NCBI GenBank assembly: GCA_003240735.1
Contig: QFNE01000019.1
Location: 1 to 54,601 of the forward strand
Origin: Paracoccus denitrificans
GTDB lineage: Bacteria > Pseudomonadota > Alphaproteobacteria > Rhodobacterales > Rhodobacteraceae
Length of the DNA stretch: 54,601 nucleotides
Reading direction: 5' to 3'
The notes under the pieces were generated by a model. That model did not search any database. It was given only the letters and a program-made list of their open reading frames with translations, and was not told the origin of the DNA. Positions 24,887 to 32,259 of the stretch are shown here, in pieces (the stretch's first letter is position 1; each line of letters opens with the position of its first letter). Made by a program: the position numbers and the translations under genes.

Positions 24887-26632
24887 TCAGGCAGCTGCCG
24901 CGTCGTCCAGACGCAGGCGGATGCGCTGGCGGCCACCCCAGTTCGACAGCTCCAGCTTGCCGGCCAGATGGAATCGCCGGCCCTTGGCCCCGATCAGCGC
25001 AGGACCCAGCGGGGACGCCATCGCGCCCCACGCAACCGCCTCCAACGCGGGGCCGCCGGCGGCGCGGAACCGCAACCGCAAATGACCGTCGCCCATGGTC
25101 GATACGCTGTCGATGATCTGATCGGCAAACGCGAATCTGGGGGCAGGGGCGGCGGCACCGAAAGGCCCGGCCCGATCCATCAGGTCAAACAGATCGACCG
25201 TGGCTGCAGTGGTTTCCATCAGGCCGGACACACGCAGTGCGTCAGACTGGGACGCGCCTCCGGCCAGCTGCTGGGCGATGATCGCGTCAAGGCGGGCCAT
25301 GGCGGCTGGGATGGCGTCTTCGGCCACCGTCAGGCCTGCGGCCATCGCGTGACCGCCGCCTTTCTGGATCAGCCCCTCAGCCGCCAATCGCTGGATCGCG
25401 CGGCCGATGTCAACCCCGATGACCGAGCGTGCGGAGCCTTTGCCGACGCCGTCGTTGACGCCGATCACCACGGCAGGCTGGCGGGCCGCTTCCTTGACAC
25501 GCGCGGCAACGATTCCGACGACGCCGGGGTGCCATCCGGGGCCAGCAGCCCATGCGAGATGACCGGGACCCCTCGCCTCGATCTGGGCCAGGGCTTCCTC
25601 GCGCAGGCCGCCCTCGATGGTGCGACGATCGCGGTTCAACTGATCCAGTTCAGTGGCAAGGCGGGCGGCCTGATGGGGATCAGTGCAAGACAGGCACAGC
25701 GCACCCAGATCGGCACGGCCCACGCGCCCGCCCGCGTTGATCCGCGGGCCGATCAGAAAGCCCAGATGGAAGGCGGACGGCGTGCTGTCCATGCGCGCGA
25801 CATCCGCCAGCGCCGCCAGACCGACGCGCCGCCTGCGCGCCATGACAACCAGCCCCTGCCGGACGAACGCGCGATTGACGCCGATCAGCGGCGCCACGTC
25901 AGCCACCGTCGCCAGCGCCACGAGGTCCAGCATCCCGATCAGGTCAGGTTGGGGCAGCCCTGCGTCGCGCAGCAGCCGGTTGGAATGGACGAGCGTCAGA
26001 AAAACCACGCCCGCGGCGCACAGATGGCCAAGGGTGCCGTCTTCGTCCATGCGGTTGGGGTTCACGACCGCCAGCACGGGGGGCAGCGTCTCGGCCCCCT
26101 GGTGGTGGTCCAGCACGATCACGTCGGCGTGGCCCTGCGCGGCCGCCAGCGCATCGTGGGACAGCGTTCCGCAGTCCACGCAGACAATCAGGTCATGCCC
26201 ATCGGCCAGCATAGCGATTGCAGGCGCGTTTGGCCCATAGCCTTCGTCGATGCGATCAGGGACATAGACGGTCGCGTCCCGCCCCTGCGCCCGCAGCCAG
26301 TCAAGGACAAGCGCCGCAGAAGCCCCCCCATCGACGTCATAGTCGGCGAAGATCGCGATTCGCTGACCCGCACGAACGGCCGCGACAAGGCGCGCCGCTG
26401 CGATCCCCATGTCGCGCAAGCGCAGCGGGTCGGGCATCAGATCGCGCAGCTTGGGTTCCAGATGCGCCTGTGCGTCCGCCGCGGTGACCCCGCGCGCCGA
26501 CAGGATGCGGGCCACAGCCAAAGGCAGATCGGCGTCGCGGGCAATCGCCTCGGCCAGACGTTCGGACGCAGGGTCGGGGCCGACCCAGCGGCGCCCGGTC
26601 AGGGACTGTTCGACATCAAGAAAAGCAGGCAT
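24887..26632 (-). CDS. recJ: Single-stranded-DNA-specific exonuclease RecJ
   Basis: A 581-residue 5'-3' exonuclease of the DHH superfamily, used in recombination and mismatch repair. Motif I DYDVDG is at 98-102 (D97/D99 region), the DHH motif at 175-177 (VLDHHQGAE), the GRVGRADLGA block around residue 304, and the C-terminal DHHA1 motif GGHAMAAGLTV. All metal ligands are present. It is 57 bases downstream of glpX on the same strand; the recJ-glpX pairing is common in Rhodobacterales. A plus-strand open frame across recJ and glpX is a compositional shadow. Confidence 0.95.
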   Translation of the reverse strand: MPAFLDVEQSLTGRRWVGPDPASERLAEAIARDADLPLAVARILSARGVTAADAQAHLEPKLRDLMPDPLRLRDMGIAAARLVAAVRAGQRIAIFADYDVDGGASAALVLDWLRAQGRDATVYVPDRIDEGYGPNAPAIAMLADGHDLIVCVDCGTLSHDALAAAQGHADVIVLDHHQGAETLPPVLAVVNPNRMDEDGTLGHLCAAGVVFLTLVHSNRLLRDAGLPQPDLIGMLDLVALATVADVAPLIGVNRAFVRQGLVVMARRRRVGLAALADVARMDSTPSAFHLGFLIGPRINAGGRVGRADLGALCLSCTDPHQAARLATELDQLNRDRRTIEGGLREEALAQIEARGPGHLAWAAGPGWHPGVVGIVAARVKEAARQPAVVIGVNDGVGKGSARSVIGVDIGRAIQRLAAEGLIQKGGGHAMAAGLTVAEDAIPAAMARLDAIIAQQLAGGASQSDALRVSGLMETTAATVDLFDLMDRAGPFGAAAPAPRFAFADQIIDSVSTMGDGHLRLRFRAAGGPALEAVAWGAMASPLGPALIGAKGRRFHLAGKLELSNWGGRQRIRLRLDDAAAA

Positions 26633-26689
26633 GTCGTCTTTTCGCGCCGTTCGCCGGTCAGGGCAAGAGCGGCGCGAAAAGGTGAAGGC

Positions 26690-27664
26690 TTAACGCTTGA
26701 TCGGGTTGCGGTAGAACATCCGACGCACCGAGCCGGTCTTGGACCGCATCAGGATGGTTTCCGTCTCGATGGCATCGGGCGAGCGGTGCAGACCTTGCAC
26801 GATCGAGCCGTTGGTGACGCCGGTCGCCGAGAAGATCACATCCGCGGTGACCAGATCGTCACGCGAATAGATGCGGTTCAGATCGGTGATGCCGGCCTTG
26901 GCGGCACGGGCGCGTTCATCGTCGTTGCGAAACAGCAGGCGGCCCCACATCTGGCCACCCATGCACTTCAGCGCCGACGCGGCCAGCACGCCTTCGGGCG
27001 CCCCGCCAGACCCCATATACATGTCGATCCCGGTCAGATCGGGTTCGGCGACGTGGATGATGCCCGCCACGTCACCATCGGTGATCAGGCGGATCGCGGC
27101 GCCGGTCGAGCGTACTTCCGAAATCATGTCTTCGTGGCGGGGGCGTTCCAGAATGCAGACGGTGATGTCGCGCGGCTCAACCCCGCGGGCGGTGGCCAGC
27201 GTGCGCACCCGTTCGGCGGGCGTCATGTCCAAATTGACGAGGTCCTTTTCGTAACCCGGCCCGATGGCCAGCTTGTCCATGTAGACGTCCGGTGCGTGCA
27301 GCAGTGTGCCACGGGGCGCCATGGCAATGACGGTCAGGGCGTTCGGCATGTCCTTGGCGGTCAGCGTCGTGCCTTCCAGCGGATCCAGTGCGATGTCGAC
27401 CTCGGGGCCGTTGCCGGTGCCGACCTCTTCGCCGATGTAAAGCATCGGGGCTTCGTCGCGTTCGCCTTCGCCGATGACGACGACACCCTTGATGTCGAGC
27501 AGGTTCAGCTGTTCGCGCATCGCGTTGACGGCAGCCTGATCGGCAGCCTTTTCATCGCCGCGCCCGATCAGTTCGGCCGAGGCATGGGCCGCCGCTTCGC
27601 TGACGCGCGCGAGTCCAAGGGACAACATGCGGTCGTCAAACTGAAGTTTCGCATCAACAGTCAT
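26690..27664 (-). CDS. glpX: Class II fructose-1,6-bisphosphatase
   Basis: A 324-residue GlpX-type phosphatase, gluconeogenic and possibly also sedoheptulose-bisphosphatase in autotrophs. Segments VVIGEGERDEAPMLYIGEEV (metal site), ALDPLEGTTLTAKDMPNAL and MYMGSGGAPEGVLAASALK are typical, and the inositol-phosphatase-like motif DPLEGT is intact. GGAAGG precedes the ATG at 27664. The upstream ceramidase-like gene ends 37 bases inside an extended reading of this frame, but with this start the two genes are separated by 37 bases. Confidence 0.95.
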   Translation of the reverse strand: MTVDAKLQFDDRMLSLGLARVSEAAAHASAELIGRGDEKAADQAAVNAMREQLNLLDIKGVVVIGEGERDEAPMLYIGEEVGTGNGPEVDIALDPLEGTTLTAKDMPNALTVIAMAPRGTLLHAPDVYMDKLAIGPGYEKDLVNLDMTPAERVRTLATARGVEPRDITVCILERPRHEDMISEVRSTGAAIRLITDGDVAGIIHVAEPDLTGIDMYMGSGGAPEGVLAASALKCMGGQMWGRLLFRNDDERARAAKAGITDLNRIYSRDDLVTADVIFSATGVTNGSIVQGLHRSPDAIETETILMRSKTGSVRRMFYRNPIKR

Positions 27665-27701
27665 GGTTTGGCCTTCCTTTGAGGGCGGGGTCACAGGCCT
27701 T

Positions 27702-28427
27702 CTAGGGCCGAGGGGGGTGACCCACAAGAGTTTGGCTGGGGGTTCCGGCGCGGATCACGATCTGAAGAACGATGCCCAGCAGCAGCCCGTTCATCAGGTG
27801 CCAGATCCAGTGCAGACCCAACGGGAATGCGGCGCAGATGGCGTGGTCAAACGTCCGCGCGGTCAGTGAGATCAGAAAGACGACCAGCGCGCCTGCGACC
27901 CACAGCCGCAGCGGATGACCCCTGACGAATGCGATCAGTGTAAAGATTGCCAGCGCGACCACGGCCGGAGCGTATTGCAGCGAGCCGTTGAGCCGGGGCG
28001 GACCGGAACTGCGCCCGCCGCTGCCGTCACCCGATGCGATCAGGACAGCGGCAATGGCGATCAGGACCAGCGCACCGATGGCAACGCGACCGGGCCGAAC
28101 GCCGCCCAGGCGGACGGTGCAGATGGCGCAGGCCAGCGCGACGAAGAACCAGATGGGGATCGTGTCGGCGAAACTGGACCAGACCTGCGCGAAGGTATGG
28201 AACAGGAACGATCCGACGCCGATGACAGCCGCCATCACGATCAGCAACCAGACTGCAGATGAACGCTCACCCCTTGCACGGGCAGTGCGCGCGCCCCAGA
28301 TCGAGGCCGCGACGAAGGACAGGTTCGTGACCGCGTTCACAGGCTCGGCCCAGAAGGCAGGCGACGTCCGTTCGCAATAGATGTCGACGGATGTAGTCAG
28401 CGCTGACAGGGCGGCGGTGATCATCAT
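27702..28427 (-). CDS. Ceramidase-like (CREST superfamily) membrane protein
   Basis: A 241-residue protein with about seven membrane helices and the alkaline-ceramidase pattern. The conserved opening DIYCERTSPAFWAEPVNAVT is followed by SFLFH (Ser73, His77), the Asp88 of FADTIPIWF, and HWIWH (His206, His210). These Ser, Asp and His residues are the zinc ligands of the CREST hydrolases (alkaline ceramidases, PAQR receptors). Bacterial members are scarcely characterised; some alphaproteobacteria do make sphingolipids. The ATG overlaps the bolA stop by 4 bases (ATGA). Confidence 0.85.
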   Translation of the reverse strand: MMITAALSALTTSVDIYCERTSPAFWAEPVNAVTNLSFVAASIWGARTARARGERSSAVWLLIVMAAVIGVGSFLFHTFAQVWSSFADTIPIWFFVALACAICTVRLGGVRPGRVAIGALVLIAIAAVLIASGDGSGGRSSGPPRLNGSLQYAPAVVALAIFTLIAFVRGHPLRLWVAGALVVFLISLTARTFDHAICAAFPLGLHWIWHLMNGLLLGIVLQIVIRAGTPSQTLVGHPPRP

Positions 28428-28684
28428 TCCGCCGTCAGTTCCAGCGACAGCGCGTGGATGCGCAGCATGATGTCGCCCAGCGTGCGGTGGATCAGCCGTT
28501 CGCGCGCAAGGCGGTTCAGGCCGTTGAACGCTGGCGAGGTCATGCGGATGCGAAAATGCGATTCGCCGCCGTCTCGCCAGCCGGCGTGACCGGCGTGCTG
28601 GTCGCTTTCGTCGATGATAAGCAGTCGCGACGGCGACAACGCAGCCAGCTTGTCACGCATCTCATCGGCGATCCTTCGCGTCAT
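28424..28684 (-). CDS. bolA: BolA family protein
   Basis: An 86-residue BolA-like protein with the single KH-like fold: SRLLIIDESDQHAGHAGWRD (with the conserved His of the [2Fe-2S]-binding loop), ESHFRIRMTSPAFNGLNRLAR and RLIHRTLGDI. BolA proteins partner with monothiol glutaredoxins in iron-sulfur handling and also act as regulators. It is divergent from the DnaJ-domain gene across 72 bases; in alphaproteobacteria bolA and dnaJ often sit beside cobS/cobT. Confidence 0.93.
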   Translation of the reverse strand: MTRRIADEMRDKLAALSPSRLLIIDESDQHAGHAGWRDGGESHFRIRMTSPAFNGLNRLARERLIHRTLGDIMLRIHALSLELTAE

Positions 28685-28756
28685 TCAGTCGCCCCTCTAC
28701 CCAATGGCTTTAAGACTGACTACACTCCCGGTCCCGAAACGCAAAGCAGGCCAAGC

Positions 28757-29386
28757 ATGACCAAGGACGACCCGTTCGGTTTCGACATTTCTGCCGCATC
28801 TGACAAGAAGCGCCGGTCCAAGGGGCGTCGCGGGATGTCGGGGGCGTTCGATACCTCGACCCGCGTGTGCGACAAGGCCGGCTGCGATCAGCCGGGCCAG
28901 TACCGCGCACCGAAATCACCGCGAAATCTGGATGACTATTTCTGGTTCTGCAAAGAGCATGTGCGCGAATACAACCACGACTGGAATTACTTCCAAGGCC
29001 AGTCAGAAGAAGAGTTCCAGCACTTTCTGGATAACGCCACGGTGTGGGAACGGCCGACCAAGCCGTTCGGACGTGCGACGCAGGAACAGGCCTGGGCGCG
29101 TCACGGCGTGGCCGACCCGCTGGAGATTCTGGGCGCTAACGGCACGGCGCCCGAATCCCGCGCCCGCACCAGCCGCCGTCTGCCCGCGACAGAACGTCGT
29201 GCGCTTGACATCCTTGAGGCCAAGGACACCTGGACCAAGGTTGAAATCCGTAGGCAATACAAATCGTTGGTGAAGGATCTTCACCCTGACATGAACGGCG
29301 GCGACCGGTCAGACGAGGATCGCTTGCAGCAGGTCGTCTGGGCATGGGACCAGATCAAGGAAAGCCGCAGCTTCAAAGACGAGTGA
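28757..29386 (+). CDS. DnaJ-domain protein with N-terminal Cys/His cluster
   Basis: A 209-residue protein with a J domain at the C-terminus (about 150-205: ALDILEAKDTWTKVEIRRQY, then LVKDLHPDMNGGD with the HPD tripeptide) and a distinct N-terminal region. There a Cys/His pattern C-x4-C...C-x2-H (RVCDKAGCDQ, WFCKEHVREYN) may bind a metal. The J domain at the C-terminus is the arrangement found in the alphaproteobacterial homologues next to cobS. It should stimulate DnaK; the client is unknown. A terminator follows immediately. Confidence 0.9.
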   Translation: MTKDDPFGFDISAASDKKRRSKGRRGMSGAFDTSTRVCDKAGCDQPGQYRAPKSPRNLDDYFWFCKEHVREYNHDWNYFQGQSEEEFQHFLDNATVWERPTKPFGRATQEQAWARHGVADPLEILGANGTAPESRARTSRRLPATERRALDILEAKDTWTKVEIRRQYKSLVKDLHPDMNGGDRSDEDRLQQVVWAWDQIKESRSFKDE

Positions 29387-29390
29387 AAAA

Positions 29391-29420
29391 AAAAGCCCCG
29401 CATGACGCGGGGCATTTTTT
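29391..29420. terminator. Bidirectional terminator between the dnaJ-like gene and metK
   Basis: GCCCCGC at 29395-29401 and GCGGGGC at 29407-29413 form a 7-bp stem with loop ATGAC. Nine A residues precede it and six T residues follow, so it can stop both converging transcripts. Confidence 0.9.
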
Positions 29421-29437
29421 CATTTCAGAACAACAGA

Positions 29438-30604
29438 TCAGACGGCTTTCTTGATCGCCTCTATCAGGTCGGTCCGTTCCCAGCTGAACCCGCCATCGAG
29501 TTCGGGCGGGCGCCCGAAATGGCCGTAGGCGGCGGTGCGACGGTAGATCGGTTTGCACAGGTCCAGATGATTGCGGATGCCCAGAGGGGTCAGGTCCATG
29601 ACCTGCCGCAGTGCGCGTTCGATTTCCGCCTCGGGAATTTCACTGGTGCCGAACGTGTCGGCATAGATCGACAGCGGCTCCGCCACGCCGATGGCATAGG
29701 ACAGTTGGATCACACAACGTTTCGCAAGGCCGGACGCCACGACGTTCTTTGCCAGATAGCGCGCGGCGTAGGCCGCCGAACGGTCCACCTTCGTCGGGTC
29801 CTTGCCGCTGAACGCGCCGCCGCCATGAGGGGCTGCGCCGCCATAGGTATCAACGATGATCTTGCGCCCGGTCAGACCGGCATCCCCATCGGGTCCACCG
29901 ATTACGAATGTCCCGGTCGGGTTGATGTGCCAGGCCGTGTCTTCGGTGATCCAACCGCTGGGCAGCACGTCTCGGACGTAGGGCTCGACGATGGCGCGGA
30001 TATCGTCCGACGTCTGGTTGACGTCCTTGTGCTGATGGCTGACGACGATCTGCGTCACGCCGACAGGCTTGCCGTTTTCATAGCGCACGGAAAGCTGCGA
30101 TTTTGCGTCCGGTCCCAACGTCGGCTCGGTACCCGATTTCCGGGCATCGGCCAATTTGCGCAGGATCGCGTGGGCATACTGGATAGGGGCGGGCATCAGT
30201 TCGGGCGTTTCATCGACGGCATAGCCGAACATGATCCCCTGATCACCCGCACCGTCCTTGTCGACGCCCTGCGCAATATGGGCCGATTGCTGGTGCAGGA
30301 AGTTCATCACGTGGCAGGTGTTCCAGTGGAACTTCTCCTGCTCGTACCCGATGTCGCGGATGACGCCACGAGCGATTTCGCCGATGCGGCCCATGTAGGT
30401 CGTCAGGCGCGCCTTGTCGTTCAGCCCAAGCTCCCCCCCGATCACGACCATGCCAGAGGTCGCAAACGCCTCGCACGCGACGCGGGCCTGCGGCTCTTCA
30501 GCCAACAGCGCGTCAAGAATCGCGTCCGAGATCTGGTCGCAAAGCTTGTCTGGATGCCCTTCAGAGACGGACTCTGAGGTGAATACGAAATCTTGCCGGG
30601 CCAT
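29438..30604 (-). CDS. metK: S-adenosylmethionine synthetase
   Basis: A 388-residue enzyme that makes SAM from methionine and ATP. Visible motifs are FTSESVSEGHPDKLCDQISD at the N-terminus, GAGDQGIMFGYA (the family's ATP-site GAGDQGxxxGYA), GGAAPHGGGAFSGKDPTKVD (P-loop-like phosphate site) and the C-terminal YGHFGR. All conserved residues are present. The ATG at 30604 is preceded by a compact SAM/SAH riboswitch whose pseudoknot includes the ribosome-binding GGAG, so translation should fall when SAM is abundant. Confidence 0.97.
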   Translation of the reverse strand: MARQDFVFTSESVSEGHPDKLCDQISDAILDALLAEEPQARVACEAFATSGMVVIGGELGLNDKARLTTYMGRIGEIARGVIRDIGYEQEKFHWNTCHVMNFLHQQSAHIAQGVDKDGAGDQGIMFGYAVDETPELMPAPIQYAHAILRKLADARKSGTEPTLGPDAKSQLSVRYENGKPVGVTQIVVSHQHKDVNQTSDDIRAIVEPYVRDVLPSGWITEDTAWHINPTGTFVIGGPDGDAGLTGRKIIVDTYGGAAPHGGGAFSGKDPTKVDRSAAYAARYLAKNVVASGLAKRCVIQLSYAIGVAEPLSIYADTFGTSEIPEAEIERALRQVMDLTPLGIRNHLDLCKPIYRRTAAYGHFGRPPELDGGFSWERTDLIEAIKKAV

Positions 30605-30608
30605 TGAA

Positions 30609-30655
30609 TGCTCCATTGAAAGGTCACCGCCACGCCAGGAAGCCGTTGTAGCGGT
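30609..30655 (-). promoter_or_regulatory. SAM/SAH riboswitch controlling metK
   Basis: On the minus strand the metK leader contains ACCGCT, then ACAACGGCTTCCTGGCGT, then GGCGGT, and 7 bases later AATGGAGCA, which ends 4 bases before the start codon. The first and third parts form the short stem; the last part contains the ribosome site and pairs with the loop. This matches the SAM/SAH (env9b) riboswitch consensus that I remember almost base for base, including the invariant loop. The class is known upstream of metK in Rhodobacterales. Confidence 0.93.
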
Positions 30656-30699
30656 CTGCCGTGCCACCTATGCCACGCGGACGAAAGCGTCAATGCGGC

Positions 30700-32259
30700 T
30701 TACGTTTTTCGCCGCCGCCTGACCGTTGCCACCAGCGCGAGCGCCGACAGCATCACGGCCGGCCAGTCGCCAAAGCGCCACCAAAGCGTCGGGGGCAAGG
30801 CACCGGGCAGCGCCGCATCAAGTGCGCCTTGCGTGTTCAGCGGCAGCGAGCCCAAAACACGGCCGCGCGCATCGATGGCTGCCGTGACGCCGGTATTGGC
30901 GGACCGCATCAACGGCAGACCGGATTCGATGGCGCGCAGCCGGACCTGCGCCAGATGCTGATAGGGGCCGGACCAGTTCCCGAACCACGCGTCGTTGGTA
31001 ATCTGCAGGATCCAGGCGGGGCGCTGGCCGGTGGCGCGCAGATGCCGGGAGAACACGGCCTCGTAGCAGATCAGGGGCTGGAAGTCGGGCAGACCCGGCA
31101 CGCTGAGCATCCGGGGACCGGTGCCCTTGGCATAGCCGAAACCCTGCTGCGCGGCGAACGCGCCGATGTTCCAGCGCGACAGATAATCGCCCCATGGGAC
31201 GTATTCGCCGAAGGGCACAAGGTGGAACTTGTCATAGGTAAGGCCAACGCGTCCATCGCGGTCAACCTCGATGAGGCTGTTGAAATAGACGCCATTCTCA
31301 GACCTTTGGATGCCCATCAGGACAGGGGAGCCGTTGGCCGACGCGGCAATCTGGGGCAGGGCGTCGGCTGCTTGATCCAGCAGGAACGGGACCGAGGTTT
31401 CCGGCCAGATCACGGCATCCGGTGCCGGACCTTTCGGCGGCGCGTGCGACAGGTCCAGCAGCCGTTCGTAGAAGACCCAGACCCAGTCCGGGTCCCATTT
31501 CAGCGCCTGTTTGGCATCGGGCTGAACCAGCCGCAGGGTGATCCCCGTGGCAGGCGGTTCGGGTTGGGCAAGACGTGCAAGACCCGCAAACCACGCGGCG
31601 GCAATCAGGAGGATCGACAGAATGACCCCTCGCAGTGCGCTGCGCGCGGTGCCACGCCATTCGACGGTCGGCACAACCGCCGCAGCCATCGTCAGCGCGC
31701 TGAGAAGGATCGAGCCGCCCCATGCGGCGATCTGACCTGCGGGTGTTGGGATCCAGACATGGCCGAGCAGCGCCCAGGGCAGGCCCGTGAAAATCCAGCC
31801 GCGCAGCCAGTCCGACAGCACGAGCGCGGCGCCAACCGCGACCGCACGGTTCGTCCGCGTGGGTGCTGCGATGCGCCAGCCGATCCAACCGGGGATCGCC
31901 CAGAACAACCCACCGCCAAGCGCCGTCAGGATCAGCGCGAACGGCGCCATCCATGCATAAAGGTCAGGTTCGACATAGAATGGATCGACGATCCACAGCA
32001 TGCCGATCGCGAAATAGCCGGTCCCTGCTGCCAAGAGACGCCAGAACGCGATCCGCGTGGCGCCGATGGGCAGGATCGACAGACGCCAGACCAGAACCGC
32101 CATGGCGATGACCGTCAGCGGCCAAAGGTCAAGCGGGGCTTGACCCAGGGCCGCGACGATGCCCGTCATGACGTCCGCTGCAAACCCGCCCCAACGCCGC
32201 CACGGATTGACGCGGGGGCGTTGGGATCTGGCTTGCAACGTCGTGTCAGGCGCTGGCAT
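30700..32259 (-). CDS. lnt: Apolipoprotein N-acyltransferase
   Basis: A 519-residue inner-membrane enzyme that adds the third acyl chain to lipoproteins. The N-terminal half has several membrane helices (from GIVAALGQAPLDLWPL), followed by a periplasmic nitrilase-like domain with the triad Glu287 (IWPETS), Lys344 (YDKFHLVPFGEY) and Cys398 (ICYEAVF), and a final helix. The ATG at 32259 overlaps the end of the DEAD-box gene by 14 bases; an internal ATG at 32169 is an alternative and neither has a strong ribosome site. It serves the lipoproteins encoded in this window. Confidence 0.93.
   Translation of the reverse strand: MPAPDTTLQARSQRPRVNPWRRWGGFAADVMTGIVAALGQAPLDLWPLTVIAMAVLVWRLSILPIGATRIAFWRLLAAGTGYFAIGMLWIVDPFYVEPDLYAWMAPFALILTALGGGLFWAIPGWIGWRIAAPTRTNRAVAVGAALVLSDWLRGWIFTGLPWALLGHVWIPTPAGQIAAWGGSILLSALTMAAAVVPTVEWRGTARSALRGVILSILLIAAAWFAGLARLAQPEPPATGITLRLVQPDAKQALKWDPDWVWVFYERLLDLSHAPPKGPAPDAVIWPETSVPFLLDQAADALPQIAASANGSPVLMGIQRSENGVYFNSLIEVDRDGRVGLTYDKFHLVPFGEYVPWGDYLSRWNIGAFAAQQGFGYAKGTGPRMLSVPGLPDFQPLICYEAVFSRHLRATGQRPAWILQITNDAWFGNWSGPYQHLAQVRLRAIESGLPLMRSANTGVTAAIDARGRVLGSLPLNTQGALDAALPGALPPTLWWRFGDWPAVMLSALALVATVRRRRKT

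Noticed and set aside
24878..27682. A 934-codon open frame on the plus strand across recJ and glpX
   Set aside because: It is antisense to two well-supported genes, has no recognisable domain and a low-complexity composition. High GC and third-position bias create long antisense frames in this genome.
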